Translations under genes and position numbers: made by a program
Shown here: piece after piece, positions 48,903 to 56,909 of the stretch
Layout of the letters: each line of letters begins with the position of its first letter
How positions within the stretch are numbered: the stretch's first letter is position 1
Origin: Bacteroidales bacterium UBA1199
GTDB lineage: Bacteria > Bacteroidota > Bacteroidia > Bacteroidales > UBA932
Direction of reading: 5' to 3'
NCBI GenBank assembly: GCA_002309795.1
Contig: DBXZ01000027.1
Span: forward strand, 642 to 57,550
DNA: 56,909 nt
The notes under the pieces: model-generated
Seen by the model: the letters and a program-made list of their open reading frames with translations, nothing else
Database searches by the model: none
What the model was told of the DNA's origin: nothing

Positions 48903-50660
48903 ATGATTACAAAAGACGAACTTGAAGCCAAAAGTCGTGAAGACTTGCTGGCACTCGCCAAGGGATACAGTATTCGTAAGCCCGAGGCGCTCGACGCAAC
49001 CGATCTGGTCTATGCCATCCTGGATGAGCAGGCCAACCAGTCCAGCGAAAAGATTCAGCTGAGACCGCGCCGCAAGGGCCCGGCAGCCCAGGCTAAGAAA
49101 TCAGACCAGAAAGCTCCCGCAGCTGAAACGCCCCAGGAAGCAAAGCCGGCTGAAGCCACCGCCGAAAAGCCCGCAGCAAAGCGTCGCGGACGCCCCAGGA
49201 AAGAGGCGCCCAAAGCAGACAATCCTGCAGCAGAGGCTCCCGCCGAAAAGCCCGCACCCGAGGTAAAACCGGCACCTGCACAGGAGACGTCCGAGAAACC
49301 CAAACGCGGCCGCAAACCGCGCAAGGCGGAAGGCAGCAAAGATCCCGAACTCCCGCTCGAGCATCCCAAGGAAGAGCCGAAGGCCGAATCGAAACCCGCG
49401 GAGCAGAAGCAGCAGAACCAGGGCCAGAAGCCGAATCAGCCCAAGCCCCAGAACGGTCAGCAGCAGGGCCAGCAGCGCCCCGCGCAGCCGCAGCAACCCC
49501 AGCAGCCCAAACAGCCCCGATTCGAATTCGAAGGCACCGTGGAAGCGACCGGCGTGCTGGAAATCGTCCCCGACGGTTACGGATTCCTGCGTTCGTCCGA
49601 CTATAACTACCTCAATTCCCCGGATGACATCTATGTCTCTCAGGCACAGATCAAATCATACGCCCTCAAGACCGGCGACACGATCCTCGGCGAGATCCGT
49701 CCTCCGCGCGAAGGCGAGAAGTATTTCCCGCTCATCAAGGTGCGCCTGATCAACGGCCGCTCTCCGGAATCCATCCGCGACCGCGTTCCGTTCGACTTCC
49801 TCACCCCGCTCTTCCCGGAAGAGAAATTCAACCTCACCGGCCACGGTCACAACAGCAACATCTCGGTCCGCGTGGTGGATCTCTTCACCCCGATCGGCAA
49901 AGGCCAGCGCGGCTTGATCGTGGCGCAGCCCAAGACCGGTAAAACCGTGTTGCTCAAGGATATCGCTAACGCCATCGCGGACAACCATCCGGAGGTCTAC
50001 ATGATCGTGCTGCTGATTGACGAGCGTCCGGAAGAGGTGACCGACATGGAGCGCAGCGTGAAGGCAGAGGTGATTGCATCGACCTTCGACGAGCCGGCCG
50101 AGCGCCATGTGAAGGTCTCCAATATGGTACTTGAAAAGGCAAAGCGCCTGGTAGAGTGCGGTCACGACGTGGTGATTCTGCTCGACAGCATCACGCGTCT
50201 CGCGCGCGCTTTCAATACGGTGCAGCCCGCATCAGGCAAAGTCCTCTCCGGCGGTGTAGACGCCAACGCCCTGCAGAAACCCAAGCGTTTCTTCGGTGCA
50301 GCCCGCAAGATCGAGCACGGCGGTTCGCTTACCATTCTGGCCACCGCCCTTACCGAGACCGGTTCCAAGATGGACGACGTGATTTTCGAGGAATTCAAGG
50401 GTACCGGCAACCTCGAGCTCCAGCTCGACCGCAAGCTCTCCAACAAGCGCATCTTCCCGGCAGTGGACGTCACCTTGAGCTCCACCCGCCGCGACGACCT
50501 GCTCTACGATCCGGAGTACATCAACCGTATCTGGCTGCTGCGTAACTACCTGGCGGACATGAACTCCATCGAGGCGATGGAATTCCTCAAGAGCCGTCTG
50601 GAAAAGACGACCAACAACGCGCAGTTCCTCATCGAGATGAACGGCGACTCCCTGAAGTAA
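48903..50660 (+). CDS. rho: Transcription termination factor Rho with a long disordered insertion
   Basis: A 585-residue RNA helicase, about 165 longer than E. coli Rho. The N-terminal helix bundle is at 1-42. Residues 45-206 are a low-complexity stretch of Lys, Pro, Ala, Glu then Gln/Pro, with two AT-hook-like motifs, RRGRPRK (94-100) and KRGRKPRK (134-141). The RNA-binding OB domain follows ([13 protein letters not shown]), and Walker A AQPKTGKT is at 341-348. Work in Bacteroides thetaiotaomicron links such an insert to phase separation of Rho. It converges on clpX with a 6-nt gap. Confidence 0.97.
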   Translation: MITKDELEAKSREDLLALAKGYSIRKPEALDATDLVYAILDEQANQSSEKIQLRPRRKGPAAQAKKSDQKAPAAETPQEAKPAEATAEKPAAKRRGRPRKEAPKADNPAAEAPAEKPAPEVKPAPAQETSEKPKRGRKPRKAEGSKDPELPLEHPKEEPKAESKPAEQKQQNQGQKPNQPKPQNGQQQGQQRPAQPQQPQQPKQPRFEFEGTVEATGVLEIVPDGYGFLRSSDYNYLNSPDDIYVSQAQIKSYALKTGDTILGEIRPPREGEKYFPLIKVRLINGRSPESIRDRVPFDFLTPLFPEEKFNLTGHGHNSNISVRVVDLFTPIGKGQRGLIVAQPKTGKTVLLKDIANAIADNHPEVYMIVLLIDERPEEVTDMERSVKAEVIASTFDEPAERHVKVSNMVLEKAKRLVECGHDVVILLDSITRLARAFNTVQPASGKVLSGGVDANALQKPKRFFGAARKIEHGGSLTILATALTETGSKMDDVIFEEFKGTGNLELQLDRKLSNKRIFPAVDVTLSSTRRDDLLYDPEYINRIWLLRNYLADMNSIEAMEFLKSRLEKTTNNAQFLIEMNGDSLK

Positions 50661-50666
50661 TTCGGA

Positions 50667-51911
50667 TTATTTTCCGCCGGCGAGTTTTCCGGCATACTTA
50701 CCGATCCTCTCCTTGGCATAGGCCAGGGTGAGGATCAGTGTTTTACGGCCGCTCGTCGGAGCATCGAACATGGCGTCGTTCATGATGGCCTCGCAAAGCG
50801 AACGGAGACCGCGCGCCCCGAGTTTGAAGGAGATGGCCGTATCGACGATGAATTCCAGCACCTCTTTGCGCACGACCAGTTTGATGCCGTCCATCGCGAA
50901 GAGTTCCTTGTACTGCTTGATGAGCGCGTTGCGCGGTTCGGTCAGGATGGCCAGCAGGCTGGTGCGGTCGAGCGGATCCAGGTGGGTGACCACCGGCAGG
51001 CGTCCGATGATTTCCGGAATCAGTCCGTAGGAGCGCAGATCCTGCGGCGCCACGTACTGGATCAGGTTGTTCTTGTCCACCTTCTCGCGCTCCTTCTGGG
51101 CGCCGAAACCGATTACCTGCATATTGAGCCGCTGCGAGATGTGCCGCTCGATTCCCTCGAAGGCACCGCCGCAGATAAAGAGGATATTCTCCGTGTTGAC
51201 GGCAATCATCCGCTGCTCCGGATGCTTGCGGCCGCCCTGCGGAGGCACGTTCACCACGTTGCCTTCCAGGATCTTGAGCAGCGCCTGCTGCACGCCTTCG
51301 CCGGAGACGTCGCGGGTGATGGAGGGATTGTCGCTCTTGCGGGCGATCTTATCTATCTCGTCGATAAAGACGATACCTCTTTCCGCACGGGCCACGTCGT
51401 AGTCGGCATCCTGCAGCAGGCGGGTCAGAATGCTCTCCACATCTTCGCCCACGTAACCGGCTTCGGTCAGCACCGTAGCATCCACGATGGCGAAGGGGAC
51501 GTTGAGCATCCGGGCGATTGTCCTGGCCAGCAGGGTTTTACCGGTGCCGGTCGGACCCACCATCAGGATATTGGATTTTTCAATCAGGTCGTCTTCTTTC
51601 TTGCGGCTGATGCGCTTGTAGTGGTTGTAAACCGCCACGGCAAGCGTCTTTTTGGCCTCGTCCTGACCGATTACATACTGGTCCAGGAAAGCCTTAATCT
51701 CGCGGGGTTTGAGAAGCTTCATCTCGCCGGAAGATTCTTGACGTTCCGGTTTCGACGGCACATCTCCCTGCACGCCGGCCAGATAATCGCTCAGGGTGCG
51801 GATACAGTCCGAACAGATGGCCTGGTCGCCGATCGTAATCAGCAACTCCACCTGGTCCTGCGCGCGGCCGCAGAAACTGCAGCGCGTCTCGTCGTGCGGA
51901 TTTCCGGCCAT
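50667..51911 (-). CDS. clpX: ATP-dependent Clp protease ATP-binding subunit ClpX
   Basis: A 414-residue AAA+ unfoldase feeding substrates to ClpP. The N-terminal zinc domain has Cys11, Cys14, Cys33 and Cys36; Walker A is GPTGTGKT, Walker B is GIVFIDEID, and the RERxxK-like pore and IGF loop ([10 protein letters not shown]) for ClpP docking are present. It shares one base with the clpP stop (TAATG), so both are translated from one transcript that starts at tig. Confidence 0.97.
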   Translation of the reverse strand: MAGNPHDETRCSFCGRAQDQVELLITIGDQAICSDCIRTLSDYLAGVQGDVPSKPERQESSGEMKLLKPREIKAFLDQYVIGQDEAKKTLAVAVYNHYKRISRKKEDDLIEKSNILMVGPTGTGKTLLARTIARMLNVPFAIVDATVLTEAGYVGEDVESILTRLLQDADYDVARAERGIVFIDEIDKIARKSDNPSITRDVSGEGVQQALLKILEGNVVNVPPQGGRKHPEQRMIAVNTENILFICGGAFEGIERHISQRLNMQVIGFGAQKEREKVDKNNLIQYVAPQDLRSYGLIPEIIGRLPVVTHLDPLDRTSLLAILTEPRNALIKQYKELFAMDGIKLVVRKEVLEFIVDTAISFKLGARGLRSLCEAIMNDAMFDAPTSGRKTLILTLAYAKERIGKYAGKLAGGK

Positions 51912-52582
51912 TACTTCTTCCGGGGCGCTATGATCTCATCCACCATTCCGTAGGCCTTCGCCTCCGGTGCGGTCATCCAGAAATCGCGGTCCGCGTCGCG
52001 GGCGATCTGTTCGATGGGCTTGCCGGTATGCGCAGCCAGAATCTGGTGCAGCTCCCCTTTCAGCTTGAGAATCTCGCGGGCGGTAATCTCGATGTCCGAA
52101 GCCTGGCCCTGCGCGCCGCCCATCGGCTGATGGATCATCACGCGGGCGTGCGGCAGCATTGAGCGTTTGCCCTTCGTGCCGGCGGCCAGGAGGATGGAAG
52201 CCATCGACGCGGCCATGCCGGTGCAGATGGTCTTCACGTCGGAGCGGATGGTCTGCATCGTATCGTAGATGCCCAGACCGGCGTAGACCACGCCGCCCGG
52301 CGAGTTGATATAGAGCGTGATATCCGAATCCGATCCGGTCGAATCCAGGAAAAGCAGCTGCGCCTGGATGATGTTGGCCACGTCATCGTCGATGGGGCAG
52401 CCCAGGAAGATGATGCGGTCCACCATCAGGCGGGAGAAGACATCCATCTGCGCTACATTAAGCTTGCGCTCCTCCACGATGGTCGGGTTGATATAACCCG
52501 CATAGATGGAAGAGAGGCTGTGGAGCGTCGAGGAACTGATGCCGCAGTGACCGACGGCGAATTTTTCGAATTCGGATTTCAT
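51911..52582 (-). CDS. clpP: ATP-dependent Clp protease proteolytic subunit ClpP
   Basis: A 223-residue serine peptidase forming the tetradecameric chamber. The catalytic serine is in GMAASMAS (Ser126), the histidine in HARVMIHQP (His151) and the aspartate in the late [10 protein letters not shown] region. An N-terminal stretch of about 28 residues before NPTIVEERK is longer than in E. coli and would be removed or disordered. It starts 6 nt after tig. Confidence 0.97.
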   Translation of the reverse strand: MKSEFEKFAVGHCGISSSTLHSLSSIYAGYINPTIVEERKLNVAQMDVFSRLMVDRIIFLGCPIDDDVANIIQAQLLFLDSTGSDSDITLYINSPGGVVYAGLGIYDTMQTIRSDVKTICTGMAASMASILLAAGTKGKRSMLPHARVMIHQPMGGAQGQASDIEITAREILKLKGELHQILAAHTGKPIEQIARDADRDFWMTAPEAKAYGMVDEIIAPRKK

Positions 52583-52588
52583 AATGGT

Positions 52589-53911
52589 TTAGGCGGTTAA
52601 TTCACGCATTTTTTCAATGGAGACCTTCTTGGTGTCGAGGGTCACGGTCTTGCGGATAAAGGCAAGCGCGTGGTCGTCCTGCACCTTCTCGAAGATGCGG
52701 CGGGCCTGCTGCTCGTCGGCGAGGGTGCGCTCCGCAAACTGGGTGAGCGTCTCCTCTGGGACCGAGTTCATGCCGTACATCGCAAACTGGTAAGCGGCCA
52801 GCTTCTTGGCCTCTGCGAGCATATCCTCACGGGAAATCTTGAGCTGCTGGTCCTTGATGATCTTGTTGCGGATCATATCCCAGCGGAAATCCTTGGCGAA
52901 GAGGTCGTACTCCTGCTCGATCTGCTCCTTGGTGAACTTGCCCTCGTTGGCCGTGAAGATCCAGCGTTTCATGAAGGCGTCCGGAAGCTTGATGCCGGTC
53001 TTCTTGATGAAGTACTCCTTGGCGTCGGTGCTGAAGCGGAAGTCACCCTCCTGCACATATTCTGCCTCGAGGCGCTCCTTGACCTTGGCGTCGAACTCCT
53101 CTTCCGTCTTGACGGTGTCCTTGCCGAAGATCTGGTCGAAGGTTGCCTGGACGGGTTTCGCATCCACGAAGGTTTTGATCTCCTTCACGGTCATCTTCCA
53201 CGCTGCGGGCAGTTCGGAAAGTTCTTCCTTCTTGACCTTGAACATGGCGGCGCGGTCGGTTTCGTTGGCGAAGGTCTTCACGATGTCGATATCGCGGACG
53301 TCACCGGCCTTGAGACCGATGAAGCCCTTCTTGATCTCCTCGTCCTGAATGCTGCGGACAGCCACGTAAGCGGCTTCCACCTTGCGGTCGCCGGATTCGA
53401 AGTCGGCGATCACGAAATCCTCTGCCTTGGCCGTCTTGCCGGTCTCGAGGGTGCCGTACTGCTTGAGCAGCGAAGCCTTGTAGTCCTTCAGGGCCTTGGC
53501 GGTGGTATTGACCTGATAGTAAGGGATCTTATCCTCTTTGGACACGGTGAATTCCACCTTCGGAGCCAGGGCGATATCAAAGCTGAAGCTGAAAGTATCG
53601 GGGTTGTCCCAGTCGTTCTTGTCCTCTTTTTCGCTCGGAAGCGGCTCGCCGATAATGTCGAGTTTCTTGCTCTCGATGAAGTTTTGGATCTGCTCGCTGA
53701 CCTGGGTGTTCAGCACCTCTGCCAGTGCCTGTCCGCCGTGGATGCGCTCGATGAGCGACATCGGAGCCATTCCCTTGCGGAAGCCTTTGATGTCGGCAGT
53801 GCGGCGATATTCGTTGAGTTTCTTTTTACGCGGTTCTGCCCAATCCTCTCTTTCCAGGGCAATCGTTACGGTAAGGTTCTGTTCATCAACCTTTTTCTGC
53901 GATACTTTCAT
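52589..53911 (-). CDS. tig: Trigger factor (ribosome-associated chaperone)
   Basis: A 440-residue chaperone binding nascent chains at the exit tunnel. The ribosome-docking loop reads GFRKGMAP, a variant of GFRxGxxP, in the N-terminal domain; a reduced FKBP-like middle domain and an all-helical C-terminal domain follow. The frame extends to 53968, but MKVSQKKVDEQ at 53911 is the family start, and the promoter box overlaps the longer version. First gene of tig-clpP-clpX, an order shared with many bacteria. Confidence 0.95.
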   Translation of the reverse strand: MKVSQKKVDEQNLTVTIALEREDWAEPRKKKLNEYRRTADIKGFRKGMAPMSLIERIHGGQALAEVLNTQVSEQIQNFIESKKLDIIGEPLPSEKEDKNDWDNPDTFSFSFDIALAPKVEFTVSKEDKIPYYQVNTTAKALKDYKASLLKQYGTLETGKTAKAEDFVIADFESGDRKVEAAYVAVRSIQDEEIKKGFIGLKAGDVRDIDIVKTFANETDRAAMFKVKKEELSELPAAWKMTVKEIKTFVDAKPVQATFDQIFGKDTVKTEEEFDAKVKERLEAEYVQEGDFRFSTDAKEYFIKKTGIKLPDAFMKRWIFTANEGKFTKEQIEQEYDLFAKDFRWDMIRNKIIKDQQLKISREDMLAEAKKLAAYQFAMYGMNSVPEETLTQFAERTLADEQQARRIFEKVQDDHALAFIRKTVTLDTKKVSIEKMRELTA

Positions 53912-53965
53912 ATTGGTATTTAACGGTTTATTTCTTTGATCCGGGAAGTGTTCCCATAGGGGTTG

Positions 53966-53973
53966 CAAAGGTA
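53966..53973 (-). promoter_or_regulatory. -7 promoter box of tig-clpP-clpX (TACCTTTG)
   Basis: A full TAnnTTTG match on the minus strand; the expected start near 53959 gives a leader of about 48 nt before tig. No heat-shock-type inverted repeat was seen. Confidence 0.55.
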
Positions 53974-53986
53974 GTAAAAAAATAGC

Positions 53987-53994
53987 TATCTTTG
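53987..53994 (+). promoter_or_regulatory. -7 promoter box of the M20 dipeptidase gene (TATCTTTG)
   Basis: A full TAnnTTTG match on the plus strand; the expected start near 54001 gives a leader of about 32 nt. It is back to back with the tig promoter, 13 bp apart, so the -33 regions overlap. Confidence 0.55.
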
Positions 53995-54032
53995 TTTGTT
54001 ACACGTAATCAGCAACAAAAACATACACCCTT

Positions 54033-55385
54033 ATGGAAATGAAACAATACATCGAGAAGAACGAAAAACGTTTTCTCGACGAGCTCTTCCAGGAGCTTCG
54101 CATTCCCTCGGTCAGCTCCAACCCCGCTCACAAGCAGGATATGTACCGCTGCGCGGAGAAGATCGTAGAACTGCTCAAGGCGGCCGGCGTCGACACGGCG
54201 GAAGTCTGCGAGACGGCCGGCCATCCGGTGGTCTTCGCTGAGAAGAAGTTCGATCCGAAGGCGCAGACCATCATGGTCTACGGCCACTATGACGTACAGC
54301 CGGAAGAACCCATTGAACTCTGGAAGACCAAACCCTACGAACCGGTCGTTAAAGACGGCGCCATCTGGGGCCGCGGCGCGAACGATGACAAGGGCCAGCA
54401 CTTCATGCACATCAAGGTCTTTGAATACCTGGTCCGCGAAAAGAAGCTCCGCCACAACATCAAATTCATGATCGAGGGCGAAGAGGAGATCGGTTCCCCG
54501 AGCCTGGCAGCCTGGATGAAGGCCAACCGCAAGAAACTCGCCTGCGATTTGATTCTCATTTCCGATACCACGATGATCTCGGACAAGATTCCTTCCATCA
54601 ATACCGGCATGCGCGGCATGCAGTACATGGAGGTTTCCGTCACGGGGCCGAACAAAGACGTTCACTCCGGCCACTACGGCGGCGCCATCGTCAACCCCAT
54701 CAACGCCCTCTGCAAGATGATCGACACCCTGATCGACAAGGACGGCCGCATCACCATTCCGGGCTTCTACGACGACGTCGTGGATCTTACCCGCGCAGAA
54801 CGCAGGATGCTCGGCCGCGCGCCGTTCAACATGGAGGAATACAAAAAGAGCCTCGGAATTGACGGCGTAGCCGGCGAAAAGGGCTTCACCACGCTGGAGC
54901 GCACCGGTATTCGCCCGTGCCTCGACGTGAACGGCATCTGGGGCGGTTTTATCGGTGAAGGATCCAAGACCATCATCCCTTCCACCGCACACGCCAAGAT
55001 CTCCATGCGCCTGGTTCCGAACCAGAGCGCGGACAAGATTGCCAAACTCTTCACAAAATACTTCATGTCCATCGCCCCAAAGGGGGTGAAGGTTACCGTC
55101 AAGAACATCCACGGCGGCGGATGTTTCGGCCTTCCCATGTCTTCCAAGGCCTATAAGGCCGCTGCACGTGCAATCGGCGAAGTGTACGGCGTAGAGCCGG
55201 TTCCGAGCCGCGGCGGCGGTTCCATCACCGTGATTGCGGATGCCCAGAAGATTCTCAAGGCTGATCCGGTCCTGATGGGATTCGGCCTGGAGCGCGACCT
55301 CATCCACTCCCCGAACGAAAGCTACCTGCTGAGTCAGTTCCGCAAGGGAATGGAATCGATCGCCCTGTTCTACAAATATCTGTAA
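54033..55385 (+). CDS. M20 family dipeptidase
   Basis: A 450-residue cytosolic metallopeptidase of the carnosinase/CNDP-like group. Metal-site marks: VYGHYDVQPEEP with the first histidine and aspartate, GRGANDDKGQ with the bridging aspartate, IEGEEEIGSP with catalytic and ligand glutamates, and SDTTMISDKIPSI. The dimerisation (lid) domain follows at about 195-345. Exact peptide specificity cannot be told. It is followed after 6 nt by the chromate transporter pair. Confidence 0.93.
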   Translation: MEMKQYIEKNEKRFLDELFQELRIPSVSSNPAHKQDMYRCAEKIVELLKAAGVDTAEVCETAGHPVVFAEKKFDPKAQTIMVYGHYDVQPEEPIELWKTKPYEPVVKDGAIWGRGANDDKGQHFMHIKVFEYLVREKKLRHNIKFMIEGEEEIGSPSLAAWMKANRKKLACDLILISDTTMISDKIPSINTGMRGMQYMEVSVTGPNKDVHSGHYGGAIVNPINALCKMIDTLIDKDGRITIPGFYDDVVDLTRAERRMLGRAPFNMEEYKKSLGIDGVAGEKGFTTLERTGIRPCLDVNGIWGGFIGEGSKTIIPSTAHAKISMRLVPNQSADKIAKLFTKYFMSIAPKGVKVTVKNIHGGGCFGLPMSSKAYKAAARAIGEVYGVEPVPSRGGGSITVIADAQKILKADPVLMGFGLERDLIHSPNESYLLSQFRKGMESIALFYKYL

Positions 55386-55391
55386 ACGGCG

Positions 55392-55928
55392 ATGCTCTGG
55401 CGGCTCTTCTGGAGTTTCTTCAAAATCGGCGCCTTTACCTTCGGTAGCGGCTATGCCATGCTGCCGATGATCGAACGGGAGGTGGTGGAGCGCAAGCGCT
55501 GGTTCGAACGGGAAGACTTCTACAATCAACTCTCACTGGCCCAGTCAGCTCCCGGGCCGGTGGCGTTGAATACGGCCGTCTTCGTAGGTTACAAGATGCG
55601 GGGATGGACCGGTGCCCTGGTCTCCGTGCTGGGCACCGTCATCCCCTGTTTCACCATTATTCTGCTGATTGCGGTATTCCTGGGCGGATTTCGCGACAAC
55701 AGTTACGTAGATGCCGCTTTCAAAGGGTTACGGCCCGCCGTGGTAGCCTTGATCGCCGTGCCCTTCATCCGGATGCTCAAACCGCTCCGCTGGCCTATGG
55801 TCTTCCTGGCGCTGGCGGTGGCGTTGCTCATCTGGCAGACCGGCTTCTCCCCCGTCTGGCTGATTCTGGCAGGCATCGTGGCCGGCGTGGTGGAGGTGCT
55901 CGTTAAAAACCGGAGGAACGTGCAATGA
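55392..55928 (+). CDS. Chromate transporter family protein, first half
   Basis: A 178-residue membrane protein equal to one half of ChrA, with FKIGAFTFGSGYAMLPMIE and LAQSAPGPVALNTAVFVGYKM, the duplicated motifs of the family. Two short CHR proteins acting together are common in Bacteroidota and Firmicutes. Chromate or sulfate transport is the family's annotation; the natural substrate here is unknown. Its stop overlaps the next ATG as ATGA. Confidence 0.93.
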   Translation: MLWRLFWSFFKIGAFTFGSGYAMLPMIEREVVERKRWFEREDFYNQLSLAQSAPGPVALNTAVFVGYKMRGWTGALVSVLGTVIPCFTIILLIAVFLGGFRDNSYVDAAFKGLRPAVVALIAVPFIRMLKPLRWPMVFLALAVALLIWQTGFSPVWLILAGIVAGVVEVLVKNRRNVQ

Positions 55929-56446
55929 TCTATCTGCAGCTCTTCCTCTCCTTCCTGAAGATCGGATTCTTCGGTTTCGGCGGCGGCTACGCAATGCTCT
56001 CGCTGGTGCAGAATGAAGTGATTGTCCGCCATGCCTGGCTCACCGGGCAGCAGTTCGCCGACATCGTGGCCATCTCGCAGATGACTCCCGGGCCGATTGC
56101 CATCAACAGCGCCACCTACGTGGGTTATGTGGTAACGGGCAACATTTTCGGCAGCATGCTGGCCACGCTGGCGGTCTGTGTTCCTCCGCTTACGTTGATG
56201 ATCCTGATTGCCGTCTTCTACAAGCGCCTGCACAAAAACCGCTATGTTGAGAGCGTGGTGGGCTGGCTCCGTCCGCTGACGACCGGTATGATCGGAGCGG
56301 CCGCCCTGCTCTTCCTCAACCGGGAAACCTTCACGGACTGGATCTCCATCGTGATCTTCGCCGTGGTCTTCGTGGCCGTCTGGTTCAAGGCGGACGCAAT
56401 CGTGATGCTGCTGCTTTCTGCCATCGCCGGCATTCTGCTTTACTAG
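55925..56446 (+). CDS. Chromate transporter family protein, second half
   Basis: A 173-residue partner of the preceding gene with the same motifs, FLKIGFFGFGGGYAMLSLVQ and ISQMTPGPIAINSATYVGY. The two are translationally coupled and probably form a heterodimeric transporter with inverted or complementary halves. Both frames are intact, so this is the normal split form, not a broken ChrA. Confidence 0.93.
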   Translation: MIYLQLFLSFLKIGFFGFGGGYAMLSLVQNEVIVRHAWLTGQQFADIVAISQMTPGPIAINSATYVGYVVTGNIFGSMLATLAVCVPPLTLMILIAVFYKRLHKNRYVESVVGWLRPLTTGMIGAAALLFLNRETFTDWISIVIFAVVFVAVWFKADAIVMLLLSAIAGILLY

Positions 56447-56474
56447 CCCCGTTTTTTTGCGTTTTTTGGTGGTT

Positions 56475-56509
56475 TTTCGCGCGCGCGTGTGCGCACGAAA
56501 GGTTTTTTT
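56475..56509 (+). terminator. Probable terminator of the dipeptidase-chromate operon, containing a 20-bp alternating CG/TG tract
   Basis: TTTCGCGCGC (56475-56484) pairs with GCGCACGAAA (56491-56500) with one C-A mismatch, followed by GG and seven T. The same bases include a perfect 20-nt pyrimidine-purine alternation (56478-56497), a sequence type prone to Z-DNA under negative supercoiling. It ends 16 nt before the gyrB -7 box. Confidence 0.6.
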
Positions 56510-56512
56510 GTG

Positions 56513-56520
56513 TATATTTG
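56513..56520 (+). promoter_or_regulatory. -7 promoter box of gyrB (TATATTTG)
   Basis: A full TAnnTTTG match; the expected start near 56527 gives a leader of about 15 nt before the gyrB ATG. The -33 region falls within the alternating CG/TG tract. Confidence 0.55.
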
Positions 56521-56541
56521 TGAGTTATTATTCGAATCGAA

Positions 56542-56909
56542 ATGACTGAAAGAGAAATGAATGCGGCAGAGGCCCAGTATTCTGCCGAAAGTATCCAGGT
56601 CCTCGAAGGACTCGAAGCCGTCCGCAAACGCCCGTCCATGTATATCGGCGACATCAGCGACCGCGGACTCCACCACCTCGTCTATGAGGTTGTGGACAAC
56701 TCCATCGACGAAGCGCTCGCAGGTTTCTGCGACGATATCCTGGTCACCATCAACGAAGACAATTCCATCACTGTCAAAGATAACGGCCGCGGTATTCCTA
56801 CCGGCATGCACGAAAAAGAGAAACGCTCCGCACTGGAGGTGGTGCTCACGGTGCTCCATGCCGGCGGTAAGTTCAGCAAAGACAGCTACAAGGTCTCCGG
56901 CGGCCTGCA
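56542..56909 (+). CDS. gyrB: DNA gyrase subunit B, N-terminal part (cut by window edge)
   Basis: GyrB supplies the ATPase that drives negative supercoiling. The 122 visible residues cover the start of the GHKL ATPase domain: [35 protein letters not shown] with the catalytic Glu and Mg-binding Asn, [11 protein letters not shown], and [11 protein letters not shown]. The rest lies beyond the window. ATG 56542 is chosen; an alternative in-frame ATG lies five codons later. The short distance to the box suggests a very short leader. Confidence 0.96.
   Translation, partial: MTEREMNAAEAQYSAESIQVLEGLEAVRKRPSMYIGDISDRGLHHLVYEVVDNSIDEALAGFCDDILVTINEDNSITVKDNGRGIPTGMHEKEKRSALEVVLTVLHAGGKFSKDSYKVSGGL

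Noticed and set aside
55392..56446. Frameshifted chromate transporter
   Set aside because: Both halves have their own start, complete motifs and an ATGA junction; this is the normal split form of the family.

Overview
The window comes from the chromosome of a GC-rich member of the Bacteroidota, most likely Bacteroidales and perhaps Rikenellaceae/Alistipes-like (the family is inferred). The evidence is TAnnTTTG-type -7 promoter boxes before most transcription units, weak or absent Shine-Dalgarno sequences, many TonB-dependent receptors and lipoproteins, a Rho with a long disordered insert, and typical Bacteroidales neighbourhoods (rsfS-ftsH-cdsA-psd, tig-clpP-clpX). No transposase, integrase, CRISPR array, tRNA or rRNA was seen.

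Layout. 1-720: 5' part of secA (minus). 857-3716: cobU-cobT-cobS-cobC (plus), the nucleotide-loop half of cobalamin synthesis. 3700-23301: a very compact minus-strand block of 16 genes, read from the right: TonB receptor, DUF4374-type lipoprotein, cbiA, btuF-, btuC- and btuD-like genes, exported cbiK, marC, pduO-type adenosyltransferase, cbiP, cobD-like decarboxylase, cbiB, and the fusions cbiH-cbiC, cbiE-cbiT, cbiG-cbiF and cbiJ-cbiD. 23345-23763: two divergent cobalamin riboswitches. The left one leads the long block; the right one leads a second TonB receptor and a CbiK-like lipoprotein (plus, 23800-27076). 27137-30507: a minus-strand operon of a DUF1573 protein, the GTPase MeaB (a chaperone of B12-dependent mutase) and a 10-TM metal permease with a His/Cys-rich loop. 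From 30600 on the genes are mostly housekeeping or envelope: M16 protease, a 55-residue ferredoxin, serpin, psd, cdsA, ftsH, rsfS, birA, rpe, pepD, dnaA, amidase, lptD, Na+/alanine symporter, rho, clpX, clpP, tig, an M20 dipeptidase, a split chromate transporter and the start of gyrB.

How it works together. The region encodes nearly all of anaerobic (early-cobalt) cobalamin synthesis plus corrinoid uptake: outer-membrane receptor, surface-type lipoprotein, BtuFCD-like ABC importer, chelation, ring contraction and methylation, amidation, adenosylation, aminopropanol attachment and lower-ligand assembly. CbiL (C20 methyltransferase) is absent, as are a CbiMNQO cobalt importer and uroporphyrinogen methyltransferase. 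Both CbiK-type chelatases carry export signals, which separates cobalt handling from the cytoplasmic pathway.

Most interesting points: (i) the riboswitch-controlled TonB receptor plus lipoprotein chelatase pair, a candidate undescribed outer-membrane cobalt/tetrapyrrole system; (ii) the exported pathway CbiK; (iii) a small palindromic repeat inserted in frame in two cobalamin genes; (iv) marC translationally coupled to cbiK; (v) the missing cbiL; (vi) a 20-bp alternating pyrimidine-purine tract doubling as a hairpin just before the gyrB promoter.
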